A stretch of 8,398 nt of DNA, from positions 1-8,398 of the forward strand of contig DAIEEM010000289.1 of NCBI GenBank assembly GCA_027325905.1, given 5' to 3'. Positions 1-6,373 of the stretch are shown in pieces; positions within the stretch are counted from its first letter, which is position 1; each line of letters begins with the position of its first letter. Below the pieces are notes generated by a model that saw nothing but the letters and a program-made list of their open reading frames with translations, was not told where the DNA came from and searched no databases. The position numbers and the translations under genes are program-made. The DNA is from Rhodocyclaceae bacterium. GTDB taxonomy: Bacteria; Pseudomonadota; Gammaproteobacteria; Burkholderiales; Rhodocyclaceae.

Positions 1-1437
1 AACGTCACCATCGTCTATCGCCGCACGCAGTCCGAGATGCCGGTGCGCGTGGAAGAACTCCACCACGCGCTCGAAGAAGGCATCCAGTTGAAGGTGCTGC
101 GCGCTCCCTGCGAATTCGTCGGCGACGATAAGACGCACTTCGTCACCGGCGCCAAGCTCGACATCATCGAGCTCGGCGCGCCAGACGCCTCCGGCCGCCG
201 CAGCCCGGTCGCCAGCGGCAGGACCGAGATGATGGAGACCGACCTCGCCATCATGGCGCTGGGCAACACCGCCAACCCGATCATCAAGGACTCCGAGCCG
301 ACCCTCAAGACCACCAAGTGGGGCACCATCGACATCGTCGGCAAGGGTTCGCAGCAGACCTCGCTGGAAGGCGTCTACACCGGCGGCGACGCCCAGCGCG
401 GCGGCTCCACCGCCATCCGCGCGGCCGGCGACGGCCAGGCGGCGGCGCGCGAGATCGTCGGCGACATCGACATGACCACCGGCGAGATCCGCCGCATGGT
501 CGCCGCGGCGAAGAACTACACCCAGCTCGGCGCCGCCCCGTTCACCATCCTCGAGAAATTCGAACTGGCCGACAAGATCGTCGAGTTCACGGTGAGCGCC
601 CCGCTGATCGCCAAGTCCGCCCGCGCCGGCCAGTTCGTGCGCGTGCTGCCCTGGGACAAGGGCGAGCTGATTCCGCTGACGCTCGCCGACTGGGACGAGA
701 AGGCCGGCACCATCACCATCGTCGTCCAGGCCATGGGCACCAGCTCGATCGCCATCAACAACATGAAGGTGGGCGAGTCCTTCGCCGGCATCGCCGGTCC
801 GCTCGGCCTGCCGAGCGAGCTACACCGTTACGAAGGCAACCAGACGGTCGTCTTCACCGCGGGCGGCGTCGGCCTGCCGCCGGTCTATCCGATCATGCGC
901 GAGCATTTGCGCCTGGGCAACCACGTCACGCTGATCTCGGGCTTCCGCAACGCCGATCTGCTGTTCTGGACCAAGGAAGACGAGCGCGTCGGCCGCATGC
1001 AGGCCGAGTTTCCGGAGCACCTGGCCGTCATCTACACCAGCAACGACGGCAGCTTCGGCATCAAGGGCTTCGTCACCGGGCCGCTGGAAACGATGCTGCA
1101 GCAGGCCCAGGCCGGAGGCGAGAAGTACAAGGGCCGCCATGTCGCCGAAGTCGTCACCATCGGCCCGCCGCTGATGATGCGCGCGGTCAGCGACTTGACG
1201 CGCGGCTACGGCACCAAGACAGTGGCGAGCTTGAACTCGATCATGGTGGACGCCACCGGCATGTGCGGCGCCTGCATGGTGCCGGTCAACGTCGAAGGCA
1301 AGTTGGTGCGCAAGCACGCCTGCATCGACGGCCCGGAAATCGACGCCCACGCCATCGACTGGGACAAGTTCCTGCCGCGCTTCAATCAGTTCAAGCCGCA
1401 GGAGAAAGAAAGCATGGTCAAGCACGGCTTCGCCTGA
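1..1437 (+). CDS. NfnL/GltD-NfnS-like fused FAD/[2Fe-2S] NAD(P)H oxidoreductase (5' truncated by window)
   Basis: The frame is open from base 1, so the true start lies outside; 478 residues are visible and numbered from the window edge. Residues 1-160 are the end of a glutamate-synthase-small-subunit (GltD/NfnL) fold: an NADP-binding stretch, VYRRTQSEMPVR, followed by HHALEEG, then the FAD-closing YTGGDAQRGGSTAI segment. Residues about 177-478 form a ferredoxin-NADP-reductase module like NfnS/SudB. It has the flavin motif IPLTLADW (224-231), the nucleotide motif AGGVGLPPVYP (287-297) and a C-terminal [2Fe-2S] site with D417, C422, C425 and C441 (GMCGAC). By family knowledge such enzymes move electrons between NAD(P)H and ferredoxin, some by flavin bifurcation, in the cytoplasm. 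Order here is large half then small half in one chain. Possible roles are a fused Nfn-type NADH-dependent ferredoxin:NADP+ oxidoreductase, or the NADPH-linked subunit of a 2-oxoglutarate:ferredoxin oxidoreductase. The fold is confident; the physiological partner is not known from this window. Confidence 0.9.
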   Translation, partial: NVTIVYRRTQSEMPVRVEELHHALEEGIQLKVLRAPCEFVGDDKTHFVTGAKLDIIELGAPDASGRRSPVASGRTEMMETDLAIMALGNTANPIIKDSEPTLKTTKWGTIDIVGKGSQQTSLEGVYTGGDAQRGGSTAIRAAGDGQAAAREIVGDIDMTTGEIRRMVAAAKNYTQLGAAPFTILEKFELADKIVEFTVSAPLIAKSARAGQFVRVLPWDKGELIPLTLADWDEKAGTITIVVQAMGTSSIAINNMKVGESFAGIAGPLGLPSELHRYEGNQTVVFTAGGVGLPPVYPIMREHLRLGNHVTLISGFRNADLLFWTKEDERVGRMQAEFPEHLAVIYTSNDGSFGIKGFVTGPLETMLQQAQAGGEKYKGRHVAEVVTIGPPLMMRAVSDLTRGYGTKTVASLNSIMVDATGMCGACMVPVNVEGKLVRKHACIDGPEIDAHAIDWDKFLPRFNQFKPQEKESMVKHGFA

Positions 1438-1454
1438 CTGGGCTGAGCACGGCT

Positions 1455-1500
1455 GCGGGCGCGAAACGGCAAAACCGTTTTCGCGTCCGCTCTTGCTTTC
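1455..1500 (+). terminator. Rho-independent terminator after the oxidoreductase gene
   Basis: The hairpin lies 17 bases after the stop codon. The left arm is 1455-1469 (ending GCGAAACGG) and the right arm 1475-1490 (starting CCGTTTTCGC), closing a five-base loop CAAAA. There is one bulged T at 1478 and one G-U pair (1459/1486); every other position pairs. The following bases TCTTGCTTTC are T-rich, though not an unbroken T run. This orientation ends + strand transcription. The minus-strand reading has no T tract, so it does not obviously serve pilU, which converges from the right. The remaining bases up to the pilU stop hold only a short GC palindrome (1624-1635). Confidence 0.7.
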
Positions 1501-1655
1501 TGGGGCTGACGACAAAGCCTAGCCGGGGAGCGCGAATGAATTGCATGGCGGGTTGATCGGCGTTCTTGGTGCGCGCTCGGTCCGGCGGGGGACACGAAGC
1601 GGCGGCAACCACCCGCCTCCCTTGGCGCGCGCGCCGAGCCCCCTACGACCAAACT

Positions 1656-2792
1656 CTAAACGATGTCGAGATGCTGGATGCCGGCGTTGATGTCCTTGTC
1701 TTTGGAATCCTTGCCGTTCAGCTTGATCTGCAGGCGCACTTCGTTCATCGAGTCGGCGAAGCGCAGGGCATCCTCGTAGCTGATCTTGTCGGCCTCGTAG
1801 AGGTCGAACAGCGCCTGGTCGAAGGTGATCATGCCCAGCTCGCGCGACTTCTTCATGATCTCCTTGATGCCGTGCACTTCGCCCTTGCCGATGAGGTCGG
1901 AGATCAGCGGCGAGTTCAGCAGGATTTCGATGGCGGCGGCGCGGCCCTTGCCTTCCTTGAGCGGGATCAGGCGCTGCGACACCACCGCCTTGAGGTTCAG
2001 CGACAAATCCATCAGCAACTGCGGGCGACGCTCCTCGGGGAAGAAGTTGATGATGCGGTCCATCGCCTGGTTCGAGTTGTTGGCGTGCAGCGTGCCGAGC
2101 GCCAGGTGGCCGGTTTCGGCGAAGGCGATGGCGTGCTCCATGACTTCCTTGTCGCGGATTTCGCCGATCAGGATCACGTCCGGCGCCTGGCGCAGCGTGT
2201 TCTTCAGCGCCGTCTCCCAGGAATCGGTATCGACACCGACCTCGCGCTGGGTGATGACGCAATTGATGTGCTCGTGCACGTATTCGACCGGATCTTCGAT
2301 GGTGATGATGTGGCCGTAGGAATTCTTGTTGCGGTAGCCGATCATCGCCGCCATCGAGGTCGACTTGCCCGAACCGGTGCCGCCGACGAACAGCACCAGG
2401 CCGCGCTTGGTCATCGCCACGTCCTTCAGCACCGGCGGCAGCTTCAAGTCGTCGAAGTCCGGGATGGTGGTGTTGATGGTGCGCATCACCATGCCGGCGC
2501 GGCCCTGCTGCATGAAGGCATTGACGCGGAAGCGGCCGATGCCGGCCGGGCTGATGGCGAAGTTGCACTCCTTGGTCGCCTCGAACTCCGCCGCCTGCTT
2601 GTCGTTCATCACGGCGCGACAGAGTTCCAGCGTGTGCTGCGCCGTCAGCGCCTGCTGCGTCACCGGCGTCATCTTGCTGTCGATCTTGATGGCGGGCGGA
2701 AAGCCGGCGGTGATGAAAAGGTCCGAGCCCTTCTTCTGCAGCATCATCGCCAGCAGTTGATGCATGAATTTGACGCCTTCGTCGCGTTCCAT
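1656..2792 (-). CDS. pilU: Type IV pilus accessory retraction ATPase PilU
   Basis: 378 residues, close to the roughly 380 usual for PilU. It is a hexameric cytoplasmic ATPase of the GspE/PilT superfamily that helps PilT depolymerise the pilus for twitching motility. Visible: the N-terminal PilT/PilU signature KGSDLFITAGFPP (21-33); Walker A GGTGSGKST (137-145, K143); the acidic box IEDPVEY (165-171); Walker B DVILIGE with E211; and the His box HLALGTLH (229-236). It lacks the PilT AIRNLIRE motif, with SPLISDLIG at the matching place, and has an extended charged C-terminus (KDSKDKD). Both points separate it from PilT. The start MERDEG was chosen because it lies five bases after the pilT stop and gives the usual PilU N-terminus; Met10 is a possible alternative. 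It is co-transcribed with pilT. Longer open extensions upstream run through pilT in the wrong frame. Confidence 0.95.
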   Translation of the reverse strand: MERDEGVKFMHQLLAMMLQKKGSDLFITAGFPPAIKIDSKMTPVTQQALTAQHTLELCRAVMNDKQAAEFEATKECNFAISPAGIGRFRVNAFMQQGRAGMVMRTINTTIPDFDDLKLPPVLKDVAMTKRGLVLFVGGTGSGKSTSMAAMIGYRNKNSYGHIITIEDPVEYVHEHINCVITQREVGVDTDSWETALKNTLRQAPDVILIGEIRDKEVMEHAIAFAETGHLALGTLHANNSNQAMDRIINFFPEERRPQLLMDLSLNLKAVVSQRLIPLKEGKGRAAAIEILLNSPLISDLIGKGEVHGIKEIMKKSRELGMITFDQALFDLYEADKISYEDALRFADSMNEVRLQIKLNGKDSKDKDINAGIQHLDIV

Positions 2793-2797
2793 CTCGC

Positions 2798-3841
2798 TTA
2801 TCCCGGGAAATTGTCCTTGTTCGCGGCCTTGCTGCGCGCTTCCGAGGGCGACACGATACCGCGCTTCACCAGATCCTGCAGGTTCTGGTCGAGCGTCTGC
2901 ATGCCGAACTGCTGGCCGGTCTGGATCGCCGAATACATCTGCGCGATCTTGTTCTCGCGGATCAGGTTGCGGATGGCCGGCGTGCCGATCATGATCTCGT
3001 GGGCGGCAACGCGGCCGGTGCCGTCCTTGGTCTTCAGCAACGTCTGCGAAATCACCGCGCGCAGCGATTCCGAAAGCATCGCGCGCACCATTTCCTTTTC
3101 CGCCGCCGGGAAGACGTCGACGATGCGGTCGACCGTCTTGGCCGCCGAACTGGTATGCAGCGTGCCGAACACCAGGTGGCCGGTTTCGGCCGCCGACAGC
3201 GCCAGGGCGATGGTTTCGAGGTCGCGCATTTCGCCGACCAGGATGACGTCCGGGTCTTCGCGCAACGCCGATTTCAAGGCCGTGGCGAAGGACTTGACGT
3301 GCGGCCCGACTTCGCGCTGGTTGACCAGGCACTTCTTCGATTCGTGCACGAATTCGATCGGATCCTCGACGGTGAGGATGTGGCCGTAGTCGTGCTCGTT
3401 GACGTCGTCGACCATCGCCGCCAGCGTCGTCGACTTGCCCGAGCCGGTCGGGCCGGTGACCAGCACCACGCCGCGCGGCGTGCGCGCGATCTCGGCGAAA
3501 ATCTTCGGCGCGTTCAACTGTTCGAGATTCAGCACTTTCGACGGAATGGTGCGGAACACCGCGCCGGCGCCGCGGTTCTGCACGAAGGCATTGACGCGGA
3601 AGCGCGCCAGGCCGGGCACCGCGAACGAGAAGTCGATGTCCATGTGCTCTTCGTAGACCTTGCGCTGGCCGTCGTTCATGATGTCGTAGACCATCGCGTG
3701 CACATCCTTGTGCTCCAGCGGCGCCAGGTTGATGCGGCGGATGTCGCCATGGACGCGGATCATCGGCGGCAGGCCGGAGGAAAGGTGCAAGTCGGAGGCC
3801 TTGTTCTTGACGACGAAGGCGAGCAGTTCGGTGATGTCCAT
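2798..3841 (-). CDS. pilT: Type IV pilus retraction ATPase PilT
   Basis: 347 residues, the normal PilT length. It is the motor that powers pilus retraction, and so twitching motility, surface sensing and DNA uptake, acting at the cytoplasmic face of the inner-membrane pilus base. Visible: N-terminal ASDLHLSSGLPP (15-26); Walker A GPTGSGKST (130-138, K136); acidic box VEDPIEF (158-164); Walker B DPDVILVGE with E204; His box HLVFGTLH (222-229); and the PilT-specific AIRNLIRE (289-296). The start MDITELL is preceded by AGGAAG five bases upstream. The stop TAA lies in GGGATAAGCGAG, just before the pilU ATG, so the pair is one transcript. It diverges from yggS, a conserved arrangement in proteobacteria with type IV pili. 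No missing catalytic residue was seen. Other pilus genes are not in the window. Confidence 0.97.
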   Translation of the reverse strand: MDITELLAFVVKNKASDLHLSSGLPPMIRVHGDIRRINLAPLEHKDVHAMVYDIMNDGQRKVYEEHMDIDFSFAVPGLARFRVNAFVQNRGAGAVFRTIPSKVLNLEQLNAPKIFAEIARTPRGVVLVTGPTGSGKSTTLAAMVDDVNEHDYGHILTVEDPIEFVHESKKCLVNQREVGPHVKSFATALKSALREDPDVILVGEMRDLETIALALSAAETGHLVFGTLHTSSAAKTVDRIVDVFPAAEKEMVRAMLSESLRAVISQTLLKTKDGTGRVAAHEIMIGTPAIRNLIRENKIAQMYSAIQTGQQFGMQTLDQNLQDLVKRGIVSPSEARSKAANKDNFPG

Positions 3842-3902
3842 AAGGGCTTCCTGTGGGCGAAGGCGGGGTCTGCGTCTAGTCTCGGTATACTTAGGGCACT
3901 AT
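3842..3902. promoter_or_regulatory. Divergent promoter region between pilT and yggS
   Basis: This 61-base spacer must hold, or lie next to, the start signals for pilTU (minus) and yggS-proC-yggT-yggU (plus). On the + strand TATACT at 3886-3891 matches a sigma-70 -10 box and sits 11 bases before the yggS ATG, so the leader would be very short. No good -35 is visible 16-18 bases upstream. On the minus strand TTGTCA (complement of 3904-3909) lies 14 bases before TATACC, which is too short a spacing to trust. The pilT ribosome binding site AGGAAG (complement of 3847-3852) also falls here. yggS has no clear Shine-Dalgarno sequence; the bases before its ATG read TTAGGGCACTAT. Confidence 0.4.
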
Positions 3903-4592
3903 ATGACAACAATCTCCGCCAACTTGCAAGCCGTCCGCGCGCGCATCGCCGCAGCCTGCGCCGCGGCCGGACGCGACCCCGTCGAGGTTCGGCTGCTGGC
4001 GGTGTCGAAGACCTGGTCGGCGGCCGCGGTGCGCGCCGCGGCGGGCTGCGGCCAGCGCGCTTTCGGCGAAAGCTACGTGCAGGAAGCGGTCGCCAAGATG
4101 GCCGAGCTGGCCGACCTCGGTCTCGAATGGCACTTCATCGGCCCGCTGCAAAGCAACAAGACGCGGGCGGTGGCGGCAGCCTTCGCCTGGGTGCATTCGA
4201 TCGAACGCCTGAAAATCGCCGAGCGCCTGTCGGCGCAGCGCCCGGCCGGCCTGCCGCCGCTCCAGGTCTGCATCGAGGTCAACGTCAGCGGCGAGGCGAG
4301 CAAGAGCGGTTGCGCCCCCGCCGACGCCCCGGCGCTCGCCGCCGCGGTGGCGAAGCTGCCTAATTTGCGTCTGCGCGGCCTGATGGCCATTCCCGAACCC
4401 ACGGAGGACAATCGGCTTTTGCGCAGCCGCTTCGCGGCGCTGCGAAACTTGCGCGACGCGCTGAACGCCGGCGGGCTGGCGCTCGATACGCTTTCCATGG
4501 GCATGTCGCACGATCTCGAAGCGGCCGTCGCGGAAGGCGCTAACATAGTGCGCGTCGGCACGGCCATTTTCGGACGAAGAGAACCCACATGA
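3903..4592 (+). CDS. yggS: YggS/PLPBP family pyridoxal phosphate homeostasis protein
   Basis: 229 residues, the usual length (about 230). It is a cytoplasmic PLP-binding protein with an alanine-racemase-type TIM-barrel fold and no known catalytic activity. By family knowledge it buffers or delivers PLP, and mutants show disturbed B6 and amino-acid pools. Visible: the PLP lysine K36 in LLAVSKTW; FGESYVQE (54-61); WHFIGPLQSNK (76-86); MGMSHD (199-204), which helps hold the phosphate; and GTAIFGRR (219-226) at the C-terminus. The ATG at 3903 places the lysine at position 36, as in E. coli YggS, which supports this start over longer open extensions that run antisense through pilT. It is the first gene of the operon and overlaps proC by four bases (ATGA). 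Confidence 0.95.
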   Translation: MTTISANLQAVRARIAAACAAAGRDPVEVRLLAVSKTWSAAAVRAAAGCGQRAFGESYVQEAVAKMAELADLGLEWHFIGPLQSNKTRAVAAAFAWVHSIERLKIAERLSAQRPAGLPPLQVCIEVNVSGEASKSGCAPADAPALAAAVAKLPNLRLRGLMAIPEPTEDNRLLRSRFAALRNLRDALNAGGLALDTLSMGMSHDLEAAVAEGANIVRVGTAIFGRREPT

Positions 4593-5401
4593 AAATCACA
4601 TTCATCGGCGGCGGCAACATGGCGGTCGCCTTGATCGGCGGCCTGCGCAAGCAAGGCTATTCGGCGGCCGGCATGCAGGTCGTCGAGCCCGTCGAGGAAG
4701 CGCGCGCCAGGCTCAACGAGGAATTCGGCGTGCGCTGCGCGCCGACCCTCGATGCCGCGGCGCTGAATTGCGAAATTCTCGTGCTCGCCGTCAAGCCGCA
4801 GCAGATGAAGGAGGCGCTGGCGCCCGCCGCCGGCAAGCTCGCGGGCCAGCTCATCGTCAGCATCGCCGCCGGCCTGCGCCTGGCGGACATCGCCCGCTGG
4901 CTCGGCGGCCACCGCCGCATCGTGCGCACCATGCCCAACACGCCGGCGCTGATCGGCGCCGGCATCGCCGGCCTCTACGCCGACGCCAGCGTCGATCTCG
5001 AAGGCCGCATGACGGCCGAGAAGATCCTCGCCGCCGTCGGCCGCATCGTCTGGATCGACGACGAGGCGATGATGGACCCCGTCACCGCCATTTCCGGCAG
5101 CGGCCCGGCCTACGTTTTCTATTTCATCGAGGCGCTCGAGGCCGCGGCGCTGAACCTCGGCTTCGAGCCGCAAGCGGCGCGCCTGCTGGCCGTCGATACC
5201 TTCCTCGGCGCCGCCAAGCTGGCCGACAGCAGCGCCGAGTCCATCGCTGTGCTGCGCCAGCGCGTCACCTCGAAAGGCGGCACCACGGAAGCGGCGCTCG
5301 AGTCCTTCGCCGACGACGACATCCGCAGCGCCATCGCGCGCGGCGTCGCCGCCGCCAACACCCGCGGCCGCGAACTCGGCGACATCCTGGGGCAAGACTG
5401 A
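4589..5401 (+). CDS. proC: Pyrroline-5-carboxylate reductase ProC
   Basis: 270 residues, the typical length. It catalyses the last step of proline biosynthesis: 1-pyrroline-5-carboxylate plus NAD(P)H gives L-proline, in the cytoplasm. Visible: N-terminal Rossmann motif IGGGNMAVALIGG (6-18); RTMPNTPALIG (113-123), the nucleotide and substrate-side signature; SGSGPAYVFYFIEAL (169-183) at the start of the all-alpha dimerisation domain; and the family signature around LRQRVTSKGGTTEAALE near the C-terminus. The ATG overlaps the yggS stop (ATGA), and the last A of its own TGA is the first base of the yggT ATG, so translation is probably coupled on both sides. The linkage to yggS is widespread and usually explained by shared B6 and amino-acid metabolism rather than by a physical complex. 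Confidence 0.97.
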   Translation: MKITFIGGGNMAVALIGGLRKQGYSAAGMQVVEPVEEARARLNEEFGVRCAPTLDAAALNCEILVLAVKPQQMKEALAPAAGKLAGQLIVSIAAGLRLADIARWLGGHRRIVRTMPNTPALIGAGIAGLYADASVDLEGRMTAEKILAAVGRIVWIDDEAMMDPVTAISGSGPAYVFYFIEALEAAALNLGFEPQAARLLAVDTFLGAAKLADSSAESIAVLRQRVTSKGGTTEAALESFADDDIRSAIARGVAAANTRGRELGDILGQD

Positions 5402-5985
5402 TGCATGCCGTTGGCATTTTCACGCAACTGCTGATCCAGCTCGCCGACCTCGCCGCCGGCTTCTTCGCTGCGCTGTTCGTGCTGCGCTTCATCCTGCAAT
5501 GGACGGGCGCGCCCTTCCGCAATCCGATCGGCCGCTTCGTCATCACGCTGACCGACTGGGGCGTGCTGCCGCTGCGCCGCATCGTGCCGGGCCTGCGCGG
5601 CCTCGACCTCGCTTCGCTGGTCATGGCATGGTTGGTCGAAACCGCAAGCCTCGTGCTGGTGCTCGCCATCGTCGGCGCGCTGGCCGGCGGCGGCGACCTG
5701 ATCGCGCTGGCGTTCGTCGCCGGCTTCATCGAGACGCTGCGCATGGTCGTCTACGTGATCATCGGCGCCACGCTCGGCCTCGTCGTCCTGTCGTGGGTGA
5801 ATCCCTACGCGCCGCTGGCGCCCGTCTTCAACGCCGTGGCGCAGCCCTTCCTGCGGCCCTTCCAGCGCCTGGTGCCGCCCATCGCCGGCATCGACCTGTC
5901 GCCGCTGTTCCTGCTGCTGGTGCTGCAGCTCATGCTCGGCCTGCTCGCCTCGCTCAAGATGGCGACCCTCGGCCTGGGCCTGTAA
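5401..5985 (+). CDS. yggT: YggT family integral membrane protein
   Basis: 194 residues with two tandem YGGT (DUF, PF02325-type) repeats. Each has hydrophobic helices around a PxxRxxPxxxGxD motif: PLRRIVPGLRGLD at 57-69 and PFQRLVPPIAGID at 153-165. Hydrophobic stretches at about 10-32, 70-95, 105-133 and 165-187 predict roughly four inner-membrane helices. There is no cleavable signal. The biochemical function is not established. Family members have been linked to osmotic or ion homeostasis in bacteria and to thylakoid or division functions in plastids. The start ATG shares its first base with the proC stop (TGATG), the one-base overlap typical of translational re-initiation. The stop is one base before the yggU GTG. 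Confidence 0.92.
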   Translation: MHAVGIFTQLLIQLADLAAGFFAALFVLRFILQWTGAPFRNPIGRFVITLTDWGVLPLRRIVPGLRGLDLASLVMAWLVETASLVLVLAIVGALAGGGDLIALAFVAGFIETLRMVVYVIIGATLGLVVLSWVNPYAPLAPVFNAVAQPFLRPFQRLVPPIAGIDLSPLFLLLVLQLMLGLLASLKMATLGLGL

Positions 5986-5986
5986 C

Positions 5987-6271
5987 GTGCCCTGGCTGCG
6001 CGAGGACGGCGACGGCGTCGTCCTCAGCCTGCACATCCAGCCCGGCGCCAAGCGTAGCGAGACTGCCGGACTGCACGGCGAAGCCCTGAAGATCCGGCTC
6101 GCCGCGCCGCCTGTCGACGGCCGCGCCAACGACGCCCTGATAGCGTTCCTGGCGAAGGCGCTGGGCGTGCCCAAGGCCAGCGTCTCCCTGGTCGCCGGCC
6201 AGAGTTCGCGCGCCAAGCGCGTGCGTGTCGCCGACATCTGCGCAGCCTTCATCCGAGAGGAGCTTCTATGA
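5987..6271 (+). CDS. yggU: DUF167 (YggU) family protein
   Basis: 94 residues, matching the usual 90-100. The family is a small alpha/beta protein of unknown function that commonly follows yggT. Visible family landmarks: IQPGAKRSE (17-25), AAPPVDGRANDALI (39-52) and the basic C-terminal GQSSRAKRVRV (71-81). The start is GTG, one base after the yggT stop. It was chosen because the protein MPWLREDGDGVVLSLHIQP then aligns with the normal YggU N-terminus and no ATG is available. Translation probably depends on ribosomes finishing yggT, since no separate ribosome binding site is evident. Its stop TGA overlaps the ATG of a short downstream ORF (ATGA). Confidence 0.92.
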   Translation: MPWLREDGDGVVLSLHIQPGAKRSETAGLHGEALKIRLAAPPVDGRANDALIAFLAKALGVPKASVSLVAGQSSRAKRVRVADICAAFIREELL

Positions 6272-6345
6272 ACCGCATCCGCCGTCTTTCCCCTACCCTC
6301 GCCGGCGCCATACAACGGCTGTTCTTCCCCAACGCCAGGCCCTGA
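6268..6345 (+). CDS. Possible 25-residue peptide gene coupled to yggU
   Basis: An ATG at 6268 overlaps the yggU stop (ATGA) and is preceded by GAGAGGAG (6255-6262), with AGGAG ending five bases before the ATG. This is the best Shine-Dalgarno in the operon and it serves no other gene. The frame ends in TGA at 6343-6345. The peptide begins [18 protein letters not shown] and ends FFPNARP. The first half is basic and the middle could form a short amphipathic helix; it has no recognisable domain. It may be a real microprotein, a leader peptide for the racemase gene that begins 28 bases later, or a chance ORF in a 102-base spacer. Codon position 3 is mostly G or C, as in the neighbours, but the sample is too small to prove coding. 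Unrecognised. Confidence 0.4.
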   Translation: MNRIRRLSPTLAGAIQRLFFPNARP

Positions 6346-6368
6346 CGCCACGGACGGCGGAAAGACGG
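6282..6368 (+). promoter_or_regulatory. Inverted repeat joining the short ORF to the racemase ribosome binding site
   Basis: CCGTCTTTCC at 6282-6291 is a perfect reverse complement of GGAAAGACGG at 6359-6368, with 67 bases between. An alternative pairing gives 12 bp with a three-base bulge: 6277-6281 with 6366-6370, plus 6285-6291 with 6359-6365. The right arm contains the only purine-rich stretch suited to be the Shine-Dalgarno of the racemase gene (GGAAAG, nine bases before the ATG). The left arm lies inside codons 5-8 of the 25-residue ORF. If the arms pair in mRNA, the ribosome binding site is hidden unless ribosomes are translating the short ORF. The repeat is seen directly; the switch is inference. 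Confidence 0.35.
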
Positions 6369-6373
6369 ATCCG

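Noticed and set aside
318..1556. A 412-codon + strand frame inside the oxidoreductase gene
   Set aside because: It is an Arg/His-rich shadow frame, while the overlapping frame carries all the flavin and iron-sulfur motifs.
1621..1638. GC palindrome (GGCGCGCGCGCC core) after the pilU stop, as a possible pilTU terminator
   Set aside because: It could form a seven-base stem with a four-base loop, but no T tract follows on the minus strand and such palindromes are common in GC-rich DNA.
2793..3332. Long N-terminal extension of the pilU frame through pilT (558 codons in all)
   Set aside because: The extension is out of frame with pilT and reads as Arg/Pro/Gly-rich filler. PilU begins naturally at 2792, five bases after the pilT stop.
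1566..3389. A 607-codon open frame on the + strand, antisense to pilU and pilT
   Set aside because: Its product is a low-complexity His/Arg/Ala/Val-rich string with no domain. It arises because GC-rich codon use in pilT/pilU suppresses stops on the other strand. PilT and PilU account for the region fully.
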